Source: Oceanobacillus sp. CFH 90083
Lineage (GTDB): Bacteria; Bacillota; Bacilli; Bacillales; Amphibacillaceae
Assembly (NCBI RefSeq): GCF_009389585.1
Contig: NZ_VIYG01000006.1
Coordinates: forward strand, 230,557-294,556
Direction of reading: 5' to 3'
DNA length: 64,000 bases
In this document: positions 45,564 to 54,140 of the stretch, piece after piece
How the letters are laid out: each line of letters begins with the position of its first letter
Numbering within the stretch: the first letter of the stretch is position 1
Notes under the pieces: model-generated
What the model saw: only the letters and a program-made list of their open reading frames with translations
The model's database searches: none
Told to the model about the DNA's origin: nothing
Program-made: the position numbers and the translations under genes

Positions 45564-46571
45564 TTATTTTGCTGCTTTTTGCAGTTTATGAATCATTTTT
45601 AGCGCGCGTCCCGTACCAATTGCTACCGATTCTAACGGATTTGGAGCGATGTGAACAGGTACACTCAACTCTTCTGCAAGCCACTCCTGCATACCATTTA
45701 ACAGGGAACCTCCACCTGTAAGAACAACACCATTGTCAACAATGTCACCACTTAATTCCGGTGGGCATTCTTCTAAGGTTGCACGGATGGTTTCTAAAAT
45801 TTGTTCTAAAGATTCTTTTAGAGATGCATAAATCTCAGTGGAAGTAACTTCAATTGTTTTCGGAAGCCCGGTAACCATATCACGACCACGGATTTCCATA
45901 GTTAATTCTTTGTGATTTGGATGGGCATAACCGATTTCCATTTTAATATTTTCAGCAGTACGTTCACCGATTAAAATATTATATTGCTTGCGGATATGCT
46001 GGATAATTTCTTCATCCATTTTATCGCCGGCTGTACGCACTGAGTTACAAGATACAATACCGCCAAAGGAAATAATACCAACCTCAGAAGTTCCGCCGCC
46101 AATATCGACAATAACATTTGCATAAGGCTCATCTACAGGCAAATCTGCACCAATAGCTGCTGCAACAGGTTCTTCAATTAAATGAACTTGTTTTGCACCG
46201 TAGCTGGATACAGCATTATGAATCGCTCTTCTTTCTACACTTGTGCTGCCGGATGGCGTACATACAATGACATTGGGCTTACGCATGGACATACCTAATG
46301 TTTTACTTACCTTTTTAAGCAATTCTTTTAGTAATTGAGCTGTAACGTCATAATCAGCAATCACTCCATCTTTTAAAGGGCGGATCGGGATGATATTCTT
46401 CGGTGTTTTACCAACCATTTCTTTTGCTTCTGTTCCTACAGCCATCACCTGTTTTGTATTGACGTCAATTGCTACAACGCAGGGTTCGTTTAAAACAATT
46501 CCTTTTGACTTTGAATATACCAAAATATTTGCAGTTCCTAAATCAATTCCAATTTCAGCGCTTGAAAACAT
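45564..46571 (-). CDS. mreBH: Rod-shape protein MreBH
   Basis: Actin-like filament protein of 335 residues that guides the cell-wall synthesis and lysis machinery. The actin-type nucleotide motifs are [14 protein letters not shown] at the start, [10 protein letters not shown] in the middle and [11 protein letters not shown] near the end. The length equals B. subtilis MreBH, and the gene stands alone without mreCD, as mreBH does. In B. subtilis MreBH works with autolysin LytE under heat and magnesium stress. Start ATG follows GGAGG. Confidence 0.92.
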   Translation of the reverse strand: MFSSAEIGIDLGTANILVYSKSKGIVLNEPCVVAIDVNTKQVMAVGTEAKEMVGKTPKNIIPIRPLKDGVIADYDVTAQLLKELLKKVSKTLGMSMRKPNVIVCTPSGSTSVERRAIHNAVSSYGAKQVHLIEEPVAAAIGADLPVDEPYANVIVDIGGGTSEVGIISFGGIVSCNSVRTAGDKMDEEIIQHIRKQYNILIGERTAENIKMEIGYAHPNHKELTMEIRGRDMVTGLPKTIEVTSTEIYASLKESLEQILETIRATLEECPPELSGDIVDNGVVLTGGGSLLNGMQEWLAEELSVPVHIAPNPLESVAIGTGRALKMIHKLQKAAK

Positions 46572-46631
46572 ATATAAAATCCTCCATTATAATTTCTTTT
46601 TAGTTTGATTGTAGACAGAAAAGACACGTGT

Positions 46632-46836
46632 ATGTTCAAAAAGTAATCAAATTAGAAGCAAGAAGATTGAGGCAACGGGTTTTTTACGAACGGGCTTCTC
46701 ATGTATTGTGGTGATTTCTGTGTTGTCGACAAATGTTTCCGGCGGGGCGGGTATAATCACAACCCCAGTCCCATCAGAAAAAACACGTTAACCAAAGATT
46801 CGACACTTATCATTTGGAGACTTTTTGAACATCCTC
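46632..46836. repeat. R2 MITE-like repeat with decayed R1 inside
   Basis: Left end ATGTTCAAAAAG (46632-46643) and right end CTTTTTGAACATCCTC (46821-46836) are perfect inverts over 12 bases. Inside, GGGGC (46744-46748) pairs with CCCC (46763-46766) around GGGTATAATCACAA, a degenerate R1 hairpin. Confidence 0.75.
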
Positions 46837-47089
46837 AATACGACACTTTTCCGTATGAAAGAATACATTTCTTCATTCTATTAAGTATTCATTTTTATCT
46901 ATTATGCTTCATACATATAATTTGAGTTATTAAATCACATTTCCTGGTACTTTGTCATAATGACACAATTATTTCAGTTTCTTAAAATACTATTCTATCA
47001 AATAATTTCTTTTTTGGGGGTAGTGAGCGCCCTTCCATATTATATTGAAAGAACTAGTCTATAAAATAAAACATAAATGAAATGAAATC

Positions 47090-47130
47090 AAGTAACATTT
47101 TTGTTACATTTTTGTCTACAATGTAACATT
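47090..47130. promoter_or_regulatory. Cluster of AATGTWACATT-like motifs
   Basis: AAGTAACATT (47090-47099), TTGTTACATT (47101-47110) and AATGTAACATT (47120-47130) lie about 260 bases before the CAP-protein gene. They resemble the pair upstream of the LPMO at 4923-4953. The remainder of the 46837-47388 gap is AT-rich; an extended -10 TGTTATGAT is at 47335-47343. Confidence 0.4.
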
Positions 47131-47388
47131 AGACCTGCTGTAGAAACTTGTCAATAATCATTTTGTAGAAATGATTTCCTATGGATTGATTAATTTCCAA
47201 GGCAGGGGAATTATACTCAATTTAGAATAGTAGATTTGATAAGGTTTTACAAGTTTGAAAGCAAAAAAATAGAATGAAAAAAAAGAGTTTGGTAAACCTT
47301 TCCTTCATTATTTCAAATATTACAGAAAACTCCATGTTATGATCATTTTGCACAAAACAAAACAACAAAAACAAAGGAGTGTATGTGC

Positions 47389-48063
47389 ATGTTTAAGAAA
47401 GTAGGCATTGCTGCTGTCTTGTCAGCAACTGTATTATTTGGGGGAGCGTTCGTTTCTGATGCAGAAGCATCTGCAAATGCTGGAACTTCTCCTCAATTAA
47501 ATAATGAGCATTTTGAACAAGGAAGTTTCAATTGCTTTGATATAATAAATAAAACGGCTTCTCCAAACGCTGAAGCTGGGGCACCAACAGAAAATCAGCC
47601 ATCTGAACAAGCAAATCAGGAAGAGGCTGGTAACGCAGAAGACGCACAGCAAAATGCAGAAGATAATCAAGCTGCAGATGGTGAAGTTAGTCAATTTGAA
47701 CAGGAAGTAGTTGACTTAACAAACCAGGAAAGAGAAAAACAAGGACTTGCTCCGCTGGAATTAGATACAGAGCTAAGTAAAGTGGCCCGTGCAAAATCAG
47801 AGGATATGCAAGCAAACAACTATTTTGATCACAATAGCCCGAACTATGGCTCTCCATTCGATATGATGCAAAGCTTTGGTATTGATTACAATACTGCTGG
47901 TGAAAACATTGCTCAAGGGCAGCGTTCTCCGGAAGAAGTAGTAAACGCATGGATGAACAGCCAGGGTCACCGTGAAAATATCATGAACAGTGATTTCACG
48001 CACATTGGAATTGGACATGTAGAAGAAGGTAACTATTGGACACAGATGTTTATTGGAAAATAA
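47389..48063 (+). CDS. Secreted CAP-domain protein, YkwD-like
   Basis: Exported protein of 224 residues. The signal peptide (about 1-28, ending DAEA) is followed by a linker rich in Ala, Gln, Glu and Asn (about 60-105) and a C-terminal CAP (SCP/PR-1) domain (about 108-224). Conserved CAP residues appear in FDHNSPNYGSPF, TAGENIAQG and NSQGHRENIMN. The function of bacterial CAP proteins is not settled. ATG 47389 is chosen for spacing to AAAGGAG and its MFKK start. A strong terminator follows. Confidence 0.88.
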   Translation: MFKKVGIAAVLSATVLFGGAFVSDAEASANAGTSPQLNNEHFEQGSFNCFDIINKTASPNAEAGAPTENQPSEQANQEEAGNAEDAQQNAEDNQAADGEVSQFEQEVVDLTNQEREKQGLAPLELDTELSKVARAKSEDMQANNYFDHNSPNYGSPFDMMQSFGIDYNTAGENIAQGQRSPEEVVNAWMNSQGHRENIMNSDFTHIGIGHVEEGNYWTQMFIGK

Positions 48064-48081
48064 GTGAAGTCTTCTAATTGA

Positions 48082-48128
48082 AAAAAGCCTATCCATTTAA
48101 AGGTATTTTTTAAATGGATAGGCTTTTT
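48082..48128 (+). terminator. Strong terminator
   Basis: Perfect 20-pair stem AAAAAGCCTATCCATTTAAA with TTTAAATGGATAGGCTTTTT, 18 bases after the CAP gene. Confidence 0.88.
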
Positions 48129-48306
48129 CTATTATGTATGGTTCTAATAGCAGCTTGTTTTGAAGTTTTCCCTTTGTTTTCATGAGGACAATTTCGTTTA
48201 TATTTACGTCGATGAAAGAAAACATTGGTTTAGATATCAAATCAGCTTTAAACTAAACATATAAGTGAATGATTTAGAATATATCGCATTACATAAAGAG
48301 GAAGTT

Positions 48307-48330
48307 CATAAAGTGAAATTTCATTCAAGG
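48307..48330 (+). repeat. R3 end fragment
   Basis: CATAAAGTGAAATTTCATTC closely matches the start of the R3 element at 19936. Only this end is recognisable. Confidence 0.45.
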
Positions 48331-48404
48331 TGAGATTTTACGGGTAAAGAATAGAGAGAATGGGAATAGTTCATATAAAGAATGAATAGATGCGGGGTGG
48401 CAAA

Positions 48405-49400
48405 ATGGTACAGGGGTTTATGAATTTAAATACAGAAAGAAATAAACAATGGCTGCAAGAATATGTAGATGGCTGGGTGGAATTTTTTAAGAAGCAGACA
48501 GACACTGGAAAGGTCGCTGATTATATACCGAAATTAGAGGAGGCAGACCCTGATGCTTTAGGTATTACCATTATCGGAAAGGGGGGGATGCAGATCCGGT
48601 CGGGTGATTTGGATCATTCCTTTTCTATCCAAAGTATATCCAAGGTTCTCAGCTTTATTGTTGCGTGTATCGACAGAGGAATAACGTATGTCCTGCAACG
48701 GGTTGACGTTGAGCCGACAGGGGAAGACTTTAATTCTATTATGCATTTGGCGATTAATCGTGCGAAAAGACCATTTAATCCAATGGTGAATTCAGGAGCT
48801 ATCACGGTATCCTCTTTGTTAAGCGGCAATACATCGGATGAAAAACTGGAGCCATTATTTCAATTAATGGAAAAAATGATCGGCTATCGTCCGGAAATAG
48901 ATGTTGATGTCTATGTTTCCGAACGAGATACGTCCATGCGTAATCGGGCGATTGGTTATTATTTATTAGAAGAAGGCTATTTAGAATCTGACCTGGGGGT
49001 AACCTTGGAAACCTATTTTAAGCAATGCTCCATTAATATTACAACGGATGATTTAGCTCGTATTGGATTGGTTCTATCCAATGATGGTATTCATCCAGAA
49101 ACAGAAGAGGTGATTATTCCGAAGAATGTAGCACGAATTGCCAAATCGTTGATGCTGACCTGCGGCATGTACAATGCTTCTGGAAAATTTGCTTCTTATG
49201 TCGGAATCCCTGCCAAGAGCGGTGTATCGGGCGGGATTTTAGCAGTTGTTCCGCCGAGAGCTCGTGAAAATGATTTGCCATTTTTAGATGGCTGTGGTAT
49301 TGGTGTATATGGGCCGGCTTTGGATAAGCAGGGAAACAGTGTGGCAGGAATTAAATTGCTCCGTCATATCGCAAATAGCTGGGATATGAGCTTGTTTTAG
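48405..49400 (+). CDS. glsA: Glutaminase
   Basis: Converts glutamine to glutamate and ammonia. The protein has 331 residues and the serine-dependent beta-lactamase-like fold: the SxxK motif is Ser77-Ile-Ser-Lys80 in FSIQSISKV, followed by NSGAITVSSLL and YYLLEEGYLE. The C-terminal KSGVSGGILAVVP and GIGVYGPALD are family signatures. ATG 48405 is chosen because GGGGTGG lies just upstream. No glutamine transporter follows; the gene stands alone. Confidence 0.94.
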   Translation: MVQGFMNLNTERNKQWLQEYVDGWVEFFKKQTDTGKVADYIPKLEEADPDALGITIIGKGGMQIRSGDLDHSFSIQSISKVLSFIVACIDRGITYVLQRVDVEPTGEDFNSIMHLAINRAKRPFNPMVNSGAITVSSLLSGNTSDEKLEPLFQLMEKMIGYRPEIDVDVYVSERDTSMRNRAIGYYLLEEGYLESDLGVTLETYFKQCSINITTDDLARIGLVLSNDGIHPETEEVIIPKNVARIAKSLMLTCGMYNASGKFASYVGIPAKSGVSGGILAVVPPRARENDLPFLDGCGIGVYGPALDKQGNSVAGIKLLRHIANSWDMSLF

Positions 49401-49591
49401 CCTTGTATTTTTTCGACAGAAATGGAAGCGGAATAACAACTTTCTACAATTTATTCTTTGCTTATCAGGCTAAGTTGCTTATAATGGAGTTAATGTAGAG
49501 TATCCGAAACTTTATAGACTGTTTTGGATATTTAAGTAGGAAGCGCTTCTTTAGTAAGCAAACGAGAAATAAATAATGAGGTGTATAGTGA

Positions 49592-50062
49592 TTGGTGCGT
49601 GTGTTATTTGTTTGTTTAGGTAATATTTGCCGCTCTCCAATGGCAGAAGCGGTATTCCGGGATCTTGTTAAGAAAGAGCAGCTGGAAGATCAGATTCAAA
49701 TTGATTCTTGTGGGACTGGTGACTGGCATCTTGGAGAAGCTCCCCATGCTGGAACAAAGGAAATACTCCATCAGCAGGGCATTTCCTGTGATGGTATGAA
49801 ATCAAGGTTGCTAACAGCAGATGATTTTAAGCAATTTGATTATATGGTTGCGATGGATCAGAATAATTATCGTACGCTTATTCAGACAGGCGGCCAGGAA
49901 AGAGCAGCAGTTGTGAAGTTAATGAAGTTTGTAGAAGACATAGAAGATGATGATATCCCTGATCCATATTATACAGGAGACTTTGGTCAGACATATCGCT
50001 TAGTTTCTGAGGGATGTAACAGGTTACTACAGTTTTTAAAAGAAAAGCATCATTTAGCTTAA
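49592..50062 (+). CDS. yfkJ: Low-molecular-weight protein tyrosine phosphatase YfkJ
   Basis: Phosphatase of 156 residues. The P-loop CX5R is Cys8 to Arg14 in VCLGNICRS, and the acid catalyst Asp is in IPDPYYTG. The next two genes correspond to yfkI and yfkH, so the B. subtilis yfkJIH order is kept. B. subtilis YfkJ is linked to ethanol stress resistance. Start is TTG 49592 (GTG 49595 also possible) after TGAGGTG. Confidence 0.92.
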   Translation: MVRVLFVCLGNICRSPMAEAVFRDLVKKEQLEDQIQIDSCGTGDWHLGEAPHAGTKEILHQQGISCDGMKSRLLTADDFKQFDYMVAMDQNNYRTLIQTGGQERAAVVKLMKFVEDIEDDDIPDPYYTGDFGQTYRLVSEGCNRLLQFLKEKHHLA

Positions 50063-50083
50063 ATAGGTAAAGGAGAGATACGA

Positions 50084-50380
50084 ATGGGAAAACGTAAAAT
50101 TATTTTGGGTGTTGTTGCAGGAGCCGTAGCAGGAGGAGCCGTAGCATTATTGGATAAAGAAGCGCGCAGTTACGCTTGTAAAAAAGTAAAAGATGTAAAA
50201 TCAGCTTCATCTTATTATATCAGTAATCCATCTGAAGCGATCCAAGGCTTGCAAAGCACAGTGGACAAGGTGAACCAAGTGTTTGAAAGCGGATCTGCGA
50301 ATGCTATGAATGCTTTAGAACAAGTAGAACAAACTTTAGATAAAGTGACGAATAAATTTTCTGGTAAAGAAATAGAATAG
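50084..50380 (+). CDS. yfkI: YfkI-like small protein
   Basis: Protein of 98 residues with an N-terminal Gly/Ala-rich hydrophobic segment (about 6-23, AGAVAGGAVALL) and a helical amphipathic remainder, similar in layout to YtxH-type stress proteins. It is assigned as YfkI by position between yfkJ and yfkH and by overall form. Function unknown. ATG follows AAAGGAGAG, 21 bases after yfkJ. An R2 repeat lies between it and yfkH. Confidence 0.72.
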   Translation: MGKRKIILGVVAGAVAGGAVALLDKEARSYACKKVKDVKSASSYYISNPSEAIQGLQSTVDKVNQVFESGSANAMNALEQVEQTLDKVTNKFSGKEIE

Positions 50381-50384
50381 TACA

Positions 50385-50487
50385 GGTGCTTGTTCAAATG
50401 GAAGAACGTAGGAAGGGTAAAAGTTAAATAATGGAATGTTTATTTTTGTTAACATCTGCCTTCTCTTTTTTTGAACAACCTCTAAAA
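50385..50487. repeat. R2 MITE-like repeat inside the yfkJIH operon
   Basis: Left end GGTGCTTGTTCAAA (50385-50398) and right end TTTTTTGAACAACCTCTAAAA (TTTTTTGAAC then AACCTCTAAAA, 50466-50487) enclose about 70 bases with GAAGGGTAAAAGTTAA partly complementary to TTAACATCTGCCTTC. The element separates yfkI from yfkH by 120 bases. Confidence 0.75.
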
Positions 50488-50500
50488 GTGAGAAGGGTGG

Positions 50501-51337
50501 GTGAAAGGGATTCGAAATCTGCAGAGTATAAGTGAAGATTTTTGGGGACGTTACCGGGAAGTTGATGTATTTGGCTTAGCAGCCCAGTTGTCTTATTTCT
50601 TTATCTTATCCTTATTTCCTTTTTTAATCTTCTTACTTAACTTAATTCCATATTTGCCAATTGATATGAATGTAATTTTAGAGACTATTGGCGACTTTGC
50701 TCCGGAGCAGGTAATGGGGCTGATTACTACAAATTTGCAGGCATTAACTGTTCAAAATAGCGGATTGCTTTCTATCAGTATAATCGGAACATTATGGGCA
50801 GCCTCTAATGGTGTTAATGCAATTACAAGAGCATTCAATTATGCTTATGGGATCAGAACAGACCGGTCTTTTATTGTTGCAAGGCTGGTAGCAATGATAC
50901 TTACCATAGGTATGATACTAATCATTATTTTAGCTTTACTGCTGCCGGTGTTCGGGAGAATGATCGGTTCGTATCTGTTTTCCTGGATCGGCTTTACAGA
51001 ATCCTTCTTAGCAGTATGGGGAGCCTTGAGATGGGCAGCCTCCTCTCTTATCTTTTTTATTGTGCTGCTTTTTTTGTACAAGCTTGCACCGAACCGGCGA
51101 CTCCGATTTTCGCAGGTCATATGGGGCACAGCATTTGCAACCCTTGCCTGGCAGCTCGTTTCCTGGGGATTTTCCTTTTATGTGAATAACTTGGGGAATT
51201 TTTCTGCAACGTATGGCAGCCTGGGTACGATTATTGTGTTGCTGATCTGGTTTTATTTATTTGGTATCATTGTCATTACAGGCGGTATTTTGAATGCAAC
51301 GATGCTGGAACAAAAAATTGATAAAAAGAAACGGTGA
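50501..51337 (+). CDS. yfkH: YihY/BrkB-type membrane protein YfkH
   Basis: Membrane protein of 278 residues with six helices, YihY/UPF0761 family (once misnamed RNase BN). The N-terminal GLAAQLSYFFILSLFPFLIFLL, the ASNGVNAITRAFNYAYG loop and the LAPNRRLRF region are typical. Function not established; perhaps an exporter. The probable start is GTG 50501 after GAAGGGTGG. It is the third gene of the yfkJIH group but is now separated from yfkI by a repeat. Confidence 0.87.
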   Translation: MKGIRNLQSISEDFWGRYREVDVFGLAAQLSYFFILSLFPFLIFLLNLIPYLPIDMNVILETIGDFAPEQVMGLITTNLQALTVQNSGLLSISIIGTLWAASNGVNAITRAFNYAYGIRTDRSFIVARLVAMILTIGMILIIILALLLPVFGRMIGSYLFSWIGFTESFLAVWGALRWAASSLIFFIVLLFLYKLAPNRRLRFSQVIWGTAFATLAWQLVSWGFSFYVNNLGNFSATYGSLGTIIVLLIWFYLFGIIVITGGILNATMLEQKIDKKKR

Positions 51338-51506
51338 GATAGCTTCCCGTTTCTTTTTTTAAGGAAAATGAATTCGGTGGTCTATGGGTCGGTCTGTTCT
51401 AGTGGATATTTTAGGATTCATCATACAGAATAGTAAATTATTTTCATGTAAACCTTTCTTTGTTATAATATTTTTGTGTGAAGTTATAATACAGGGAGGT
51501 TTTGTG

Positions 51507-52373
51507 GTGAGAAGGTCTATATTTATTTTTAGTTTTATTCTTTTAGCAGGATTGTTTTTGACTGCTTGTGGTCCGGGGGATAGTGAAGGAAATACAGCAG
51601 GGGAGGAAGAAACAGATGGGCACTGGGAAAGTATTCAGGAAAAAGGAGAAATAGTAGCAGGAACTTCTGGAACATTAATCGGTGCATCCTATTATGATGA
51701 AAATGATGAATTAACGGGCTACACGGTTGAGATTATGAAAGAAATTGGAGAGCGTCTGGGCCTGGAGGTTACATTTGAAATTATGGGTGCAGATGATTTA
51801 GCTTCGGCGATAAATAGCGGCAGAATTGATGTTGGAGCAAATGATGCAACCATAACGGAGACAAACCAAGAAAAATTTGGATTTTCTGATCCATATAAAT
51901 ATTCGTACATTGTCGCAGCAGTTAGAGAATCAGATAATTCCGGAATAGAAACGTTGGAAGATTTAGATGGTAAAAAAGCAGGCGGGGCAGCATCAACAAT
52001 TTACAGTCAGATTGCTGAGCATTATGGAGCAGAAGTAGTAACCTATGGAAATGCTCCAAATGAAGCTTATCTGAGTGATGTCAGTACGGCAAGAACGGAT
52101 TTGGTTTTAAATGATTATTATTTGACTAAATTTGGGGTTGCAGCATTTCCTGATTTTGATTTACATCTTCACCCGACATTGAAATTTAATCCTACGGAGC
52201 AGGCACTTATGATGCCAAAGGAGGCAACAAAGCTTCAGGAAGAGATAAACAGAGCATTAAATGATATGCGTGAAGATGGCACATTGAGTGAATTGGCACA
52301 GGAATTTTATGAAGAGGATGCTTCCAAAGAACCGGATGTAGAAGTTGAAGTTGTCGAAGGTCTGGATTTTTAG
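51507..52373 (+). CDS. Amino acid ABC transporter substrate-binding lipoprotein
   Basis: Family 3 solute-binding protein of 288 residues. Lipobox LTAC gives a lipid-modified Cys at about residue 21. The family signature lies in LTGYTVEIMKEIGERLGLEV, and the ligand-binding positions in GRIDVGANDATITE. Tyr-rich sites suggest cystine or another polar amino acid, but this is uncertain. GTG 51507 is chosen because GGGAGG lies seven bases away; the frame is open much further upstream without a site. The permease gene follows eight bases later. Confidence 0.9.
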   Translation: MRRSIFIFSFILLAGLFLTACGPGDSEGNTAGEEETDGHWESIQEKGEIVAGTSGTLIGASYYDENDELTGYTVEIMKEIGERLGLEVTFEIMGADDLASAINSGRIDVGANDATITETNQEKFGFSDPYKYSYIVAAVRESDNSGIETLEDLDGKKAGGAASTIYSQIAEHYGAEVVTYGNAPNEAYLSDVSTARTDLVLNDYYLTKFGVAAFPDFDLHLHPTLKFNPTEQALMMPKEATKLQEEINRALNDMREDGTLSELAQEFYEEDASKEPDVEVEVVEGLDF

Positions 52374-52381
52374 AGGTTGGC

Positions 52382-53068
52382 ATGAATATAACAGAGATAA
52401 ATTTTGGTGGGTTTTTTGATGTTCAATTAGCTTGGGAGAGTTTACCCTTTGTTCTCGGAGGATTGCCGATAACACTGCTGATTTCGATTGGCAGTATGCT
52501 GATTGGACTTGTCTTAGGGCTATTATTAGCGTTGGCAAGAGGCTCTAAAAGCGTACTTTTGAGATGGCCGGCCAGACTTTATATATCCTTTATGCGTGGA
52601 ACGCCAATTATCGTGTTTTTATATATTTTATATTTAGGCCTGCCTTCTGCAGGGATTCAGCTTGTAGCTGTCCATGCTGCCATTATTGGACTGGGATTGA
52701 ATAGTGCTGCCTACATTGCTGAAATTGACAGGTCTGCATTAAACAGTGTGGAGAAGGGACAATGGGAGTCTTCACGGGCGTTGAATATGCCTTATTGGCT
52801 TACATTGCGTAAAATCATTCTTCCTCAGGCTACACGCATTGCTATTCCGCCTTTGACCAATGTTTTTATGGATATTGTCAAGGCAACTTCTTTAACAGCT
52901 GTTATCACAGTACCAGAGCTGTTTCAAAAAGCGCAGATTGTTGCCGGGAGAGAGTTTGATGCGATGACGATGTATGTGCTGGTTGCACTTATTTATTGGC
53001 CGGTGTGTATTTTAATTGGAATATTGCAGGATTATTTAGAGAAGAGATACAGTGTATTTGTAAAATAA
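52382..53068 (+). CDS. Amino acid ABC transporter permease
   Basis: Inner-membrane permease of 228 residues, HisM type, with five helices. The coupling motif for the ATPase is ALNMPYWLTLRKIILPQATRI, a form of the EAA loop (about 135-155). It is preceded by the binding protein and followed by a terminator at 53089, then yfkD. The usual ATP-binding gene is missing, so the transporter must borrow an ATPase encoded elsewhere or be non-functional. Confidence 0.9.
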   Translation: MNITEINFGGFFDVQLAWESLPFVLGGLPITLLISIGSMLIGLVLGLLLALARGSKSVLLRWPARLYISFMRGTPIIVFLYILYLGLPSAGIQLVAVHAAIIGLGLNSAAYIAEIDRSALNSVEKGQWESSRALNMPYWLTLRKIILPQATRIAIPPLTNVFMDIVKATSLTAVITVPELFQKAQIVAGREFDAMTMYVLVALIYWPVCILIGILQDYLEKRYSVFVK

Positions 53069-53088
53069 GCATGGTGGAGCAATAATAT

Positions 53089-53120
53089 AGAGGCATCTAA
53101 AAGCAAATAGATGTCTCTTT
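53089..53120 (+). terminator. Terminator after ABC permease
   Basis: AGAGGCATCTA and TAGATGTCTCTTT form a stem with one G-T pair and a T3 tail. Confidence 0.6.
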
Positions 53121-53213
53121 GTCATGCTAATTTCCATAAAGTCTCAGGGGCTTCATGTGCATAGTTTTCTTCCTTTCAGAAAAAATAAAACAAAAAGAAA
53201 GGAAGATACGGAA

Positions 53214-54008
53214 ATGAAAAAATGCAATGGTGCTTATTTTTTTACAATTCTCTTCTGCTTCACATGGCTGTGGATACCGGGCGATAGCTTGGCGGAAGAA
53301 GTGAAAGAAGAATCAAATATACCTAGTCATGTATTAGATATTTCTAAAGAAAATACATTTCCAAATTCAACAGAAGACCAAGAAATTATTGAACCGAGCA
53401 AGTTAACAGAAGAATTAATCAAAGAGGTTGACATCCCAATTGAAAATCCAGAGCTGATTAAGGTTTTAAATGAAAGTAATATTAAACCATCACCGATAGC
53501 GATTGGATATCGCGGTATGGTCTATCTGGGCAGATGGCCAATTAATTATCAATCTGCAGAGTCAAATATAAATTGGGAATACCAGCATATTAATAAAAAT
53601 GAAATGAATAATGCAGGCGGTGACCAGGTGCAGGAAATGAGCTATTATCAACAGGAGCAGAAAGAAATAAAAGGTGCACTTACTGGTAAAATAAGCAATC
53701 CAGAACAAATCAAAACCATGATGCTATTAAAGGCAAGTGAAAATACAAAGCTGCCTCTTTCCTATGAAACCGTCATTGGTCATAATACAAAATTGCCGAA
53801 TTCGTATAATGTCCCTGTTCAAAAGTATGGGATGCTCGATGCCTATGCACCTGCTGTTAATGAGAAAGGGCAAGTGACATTTGGAGAAGTATATATTGAA
53901 CTAAAAGGGTCAAACAAAGCGATTCAAATTAAAAATGTGACCAAGCAGGGGATTGGAGCCTGGATACCAATACAGGATTATTTATCCTTTTCTTTTAAAG
54001 TAAGATGA
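53214..54008 (+). CDS. yfkD: YfkD family secreted protein
   Basis: Exported protein of 264 residues with a signal peptide (about 1-25, ending SLA). Stretches such as IPSHVLDISKENTFPNS, NPELIKVLNESNIKPSPIAIGYR and NVTKQGIGAWIPIQDY match B. subtilis YfkD as I recall it. Function unknown; the B. subtilis gene lies close to yfkHIJ and pdaA, the same neighbourhood as here. ATG 53214 follows AAAGGAAG; codons upstream in frame lack a site. Confidence 0.85.
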   Translation: MKKCNGAYFFTILFCFTWLWIPGDSLAEEVKEESNIPSHVLDISKENTFPNSTEDQEIIEPSKLTEELIKEVDIPIENPELIKVLNESNIKPSPIAIGYRGMVYLGRWPINYQSAESNINWEYQHINKNEMNNAGGDQVQEMSYYQQEQKEIKGALTGKISNPEQIKTMMLLKASENTKLPLSYETVIGHNTKLPNSYNVPVQKYGMLDAYAPAVNEKGQVTFGEVYIELKGSNKAIQIKNVTKQGIGAWIPIQDYLSFSFKVR

Positions 54009-54013
54009 ATAAC

Positions 54014-54042
54014 AAAGGATTGTCGGGGAGACAGTCCTTTTT
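54014..54042 (+). terminator. Terminator after yfkD
   Basis: AAAGGA and TCCTTT with inner GTC/GAC pairs form a short stem ending in T5. Confidence 0.65.
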
Positions 54043-54065
54043 ACTGTGATAAAGAATAAAAACTC

Positions 54066-54109
54066 TTGCATTTTAACCTTTAATGCTTTATCATAATAAA
54101 GTGTTAAAG
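54066..54109 (+). promoter_or_regulatory. Promoter with overlapping inverted repeat
   Basis: TTGCAT (54066-54071), a 17-base spacer and TATCAT (54089-54094) form a likely sigma-A promoter. CTTTAATGCTTTAT (54078-54091) and ATAAAGTGTTAAAG (54096-54109) form a near-palindrome across the -10 region, well placed for a repressor. Confidence 0.45.
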
Positions 54110-54140
54110 GGAGATAGTAATTGTTATTGGGGGAAGTAAA

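Noticed and set aside
47101..47130. WalR-type direct repeat
   Set aside because: The second hexamer does not fit TGTWAH at the required spacing, so the regulator was left open.
49543..49556. cre site upstream of yfkJ (GGAAGCGCTTCT)
   Set aside because: Palindromic centre fits, but three fixed outer positions of the CcpA consensus are wrong.
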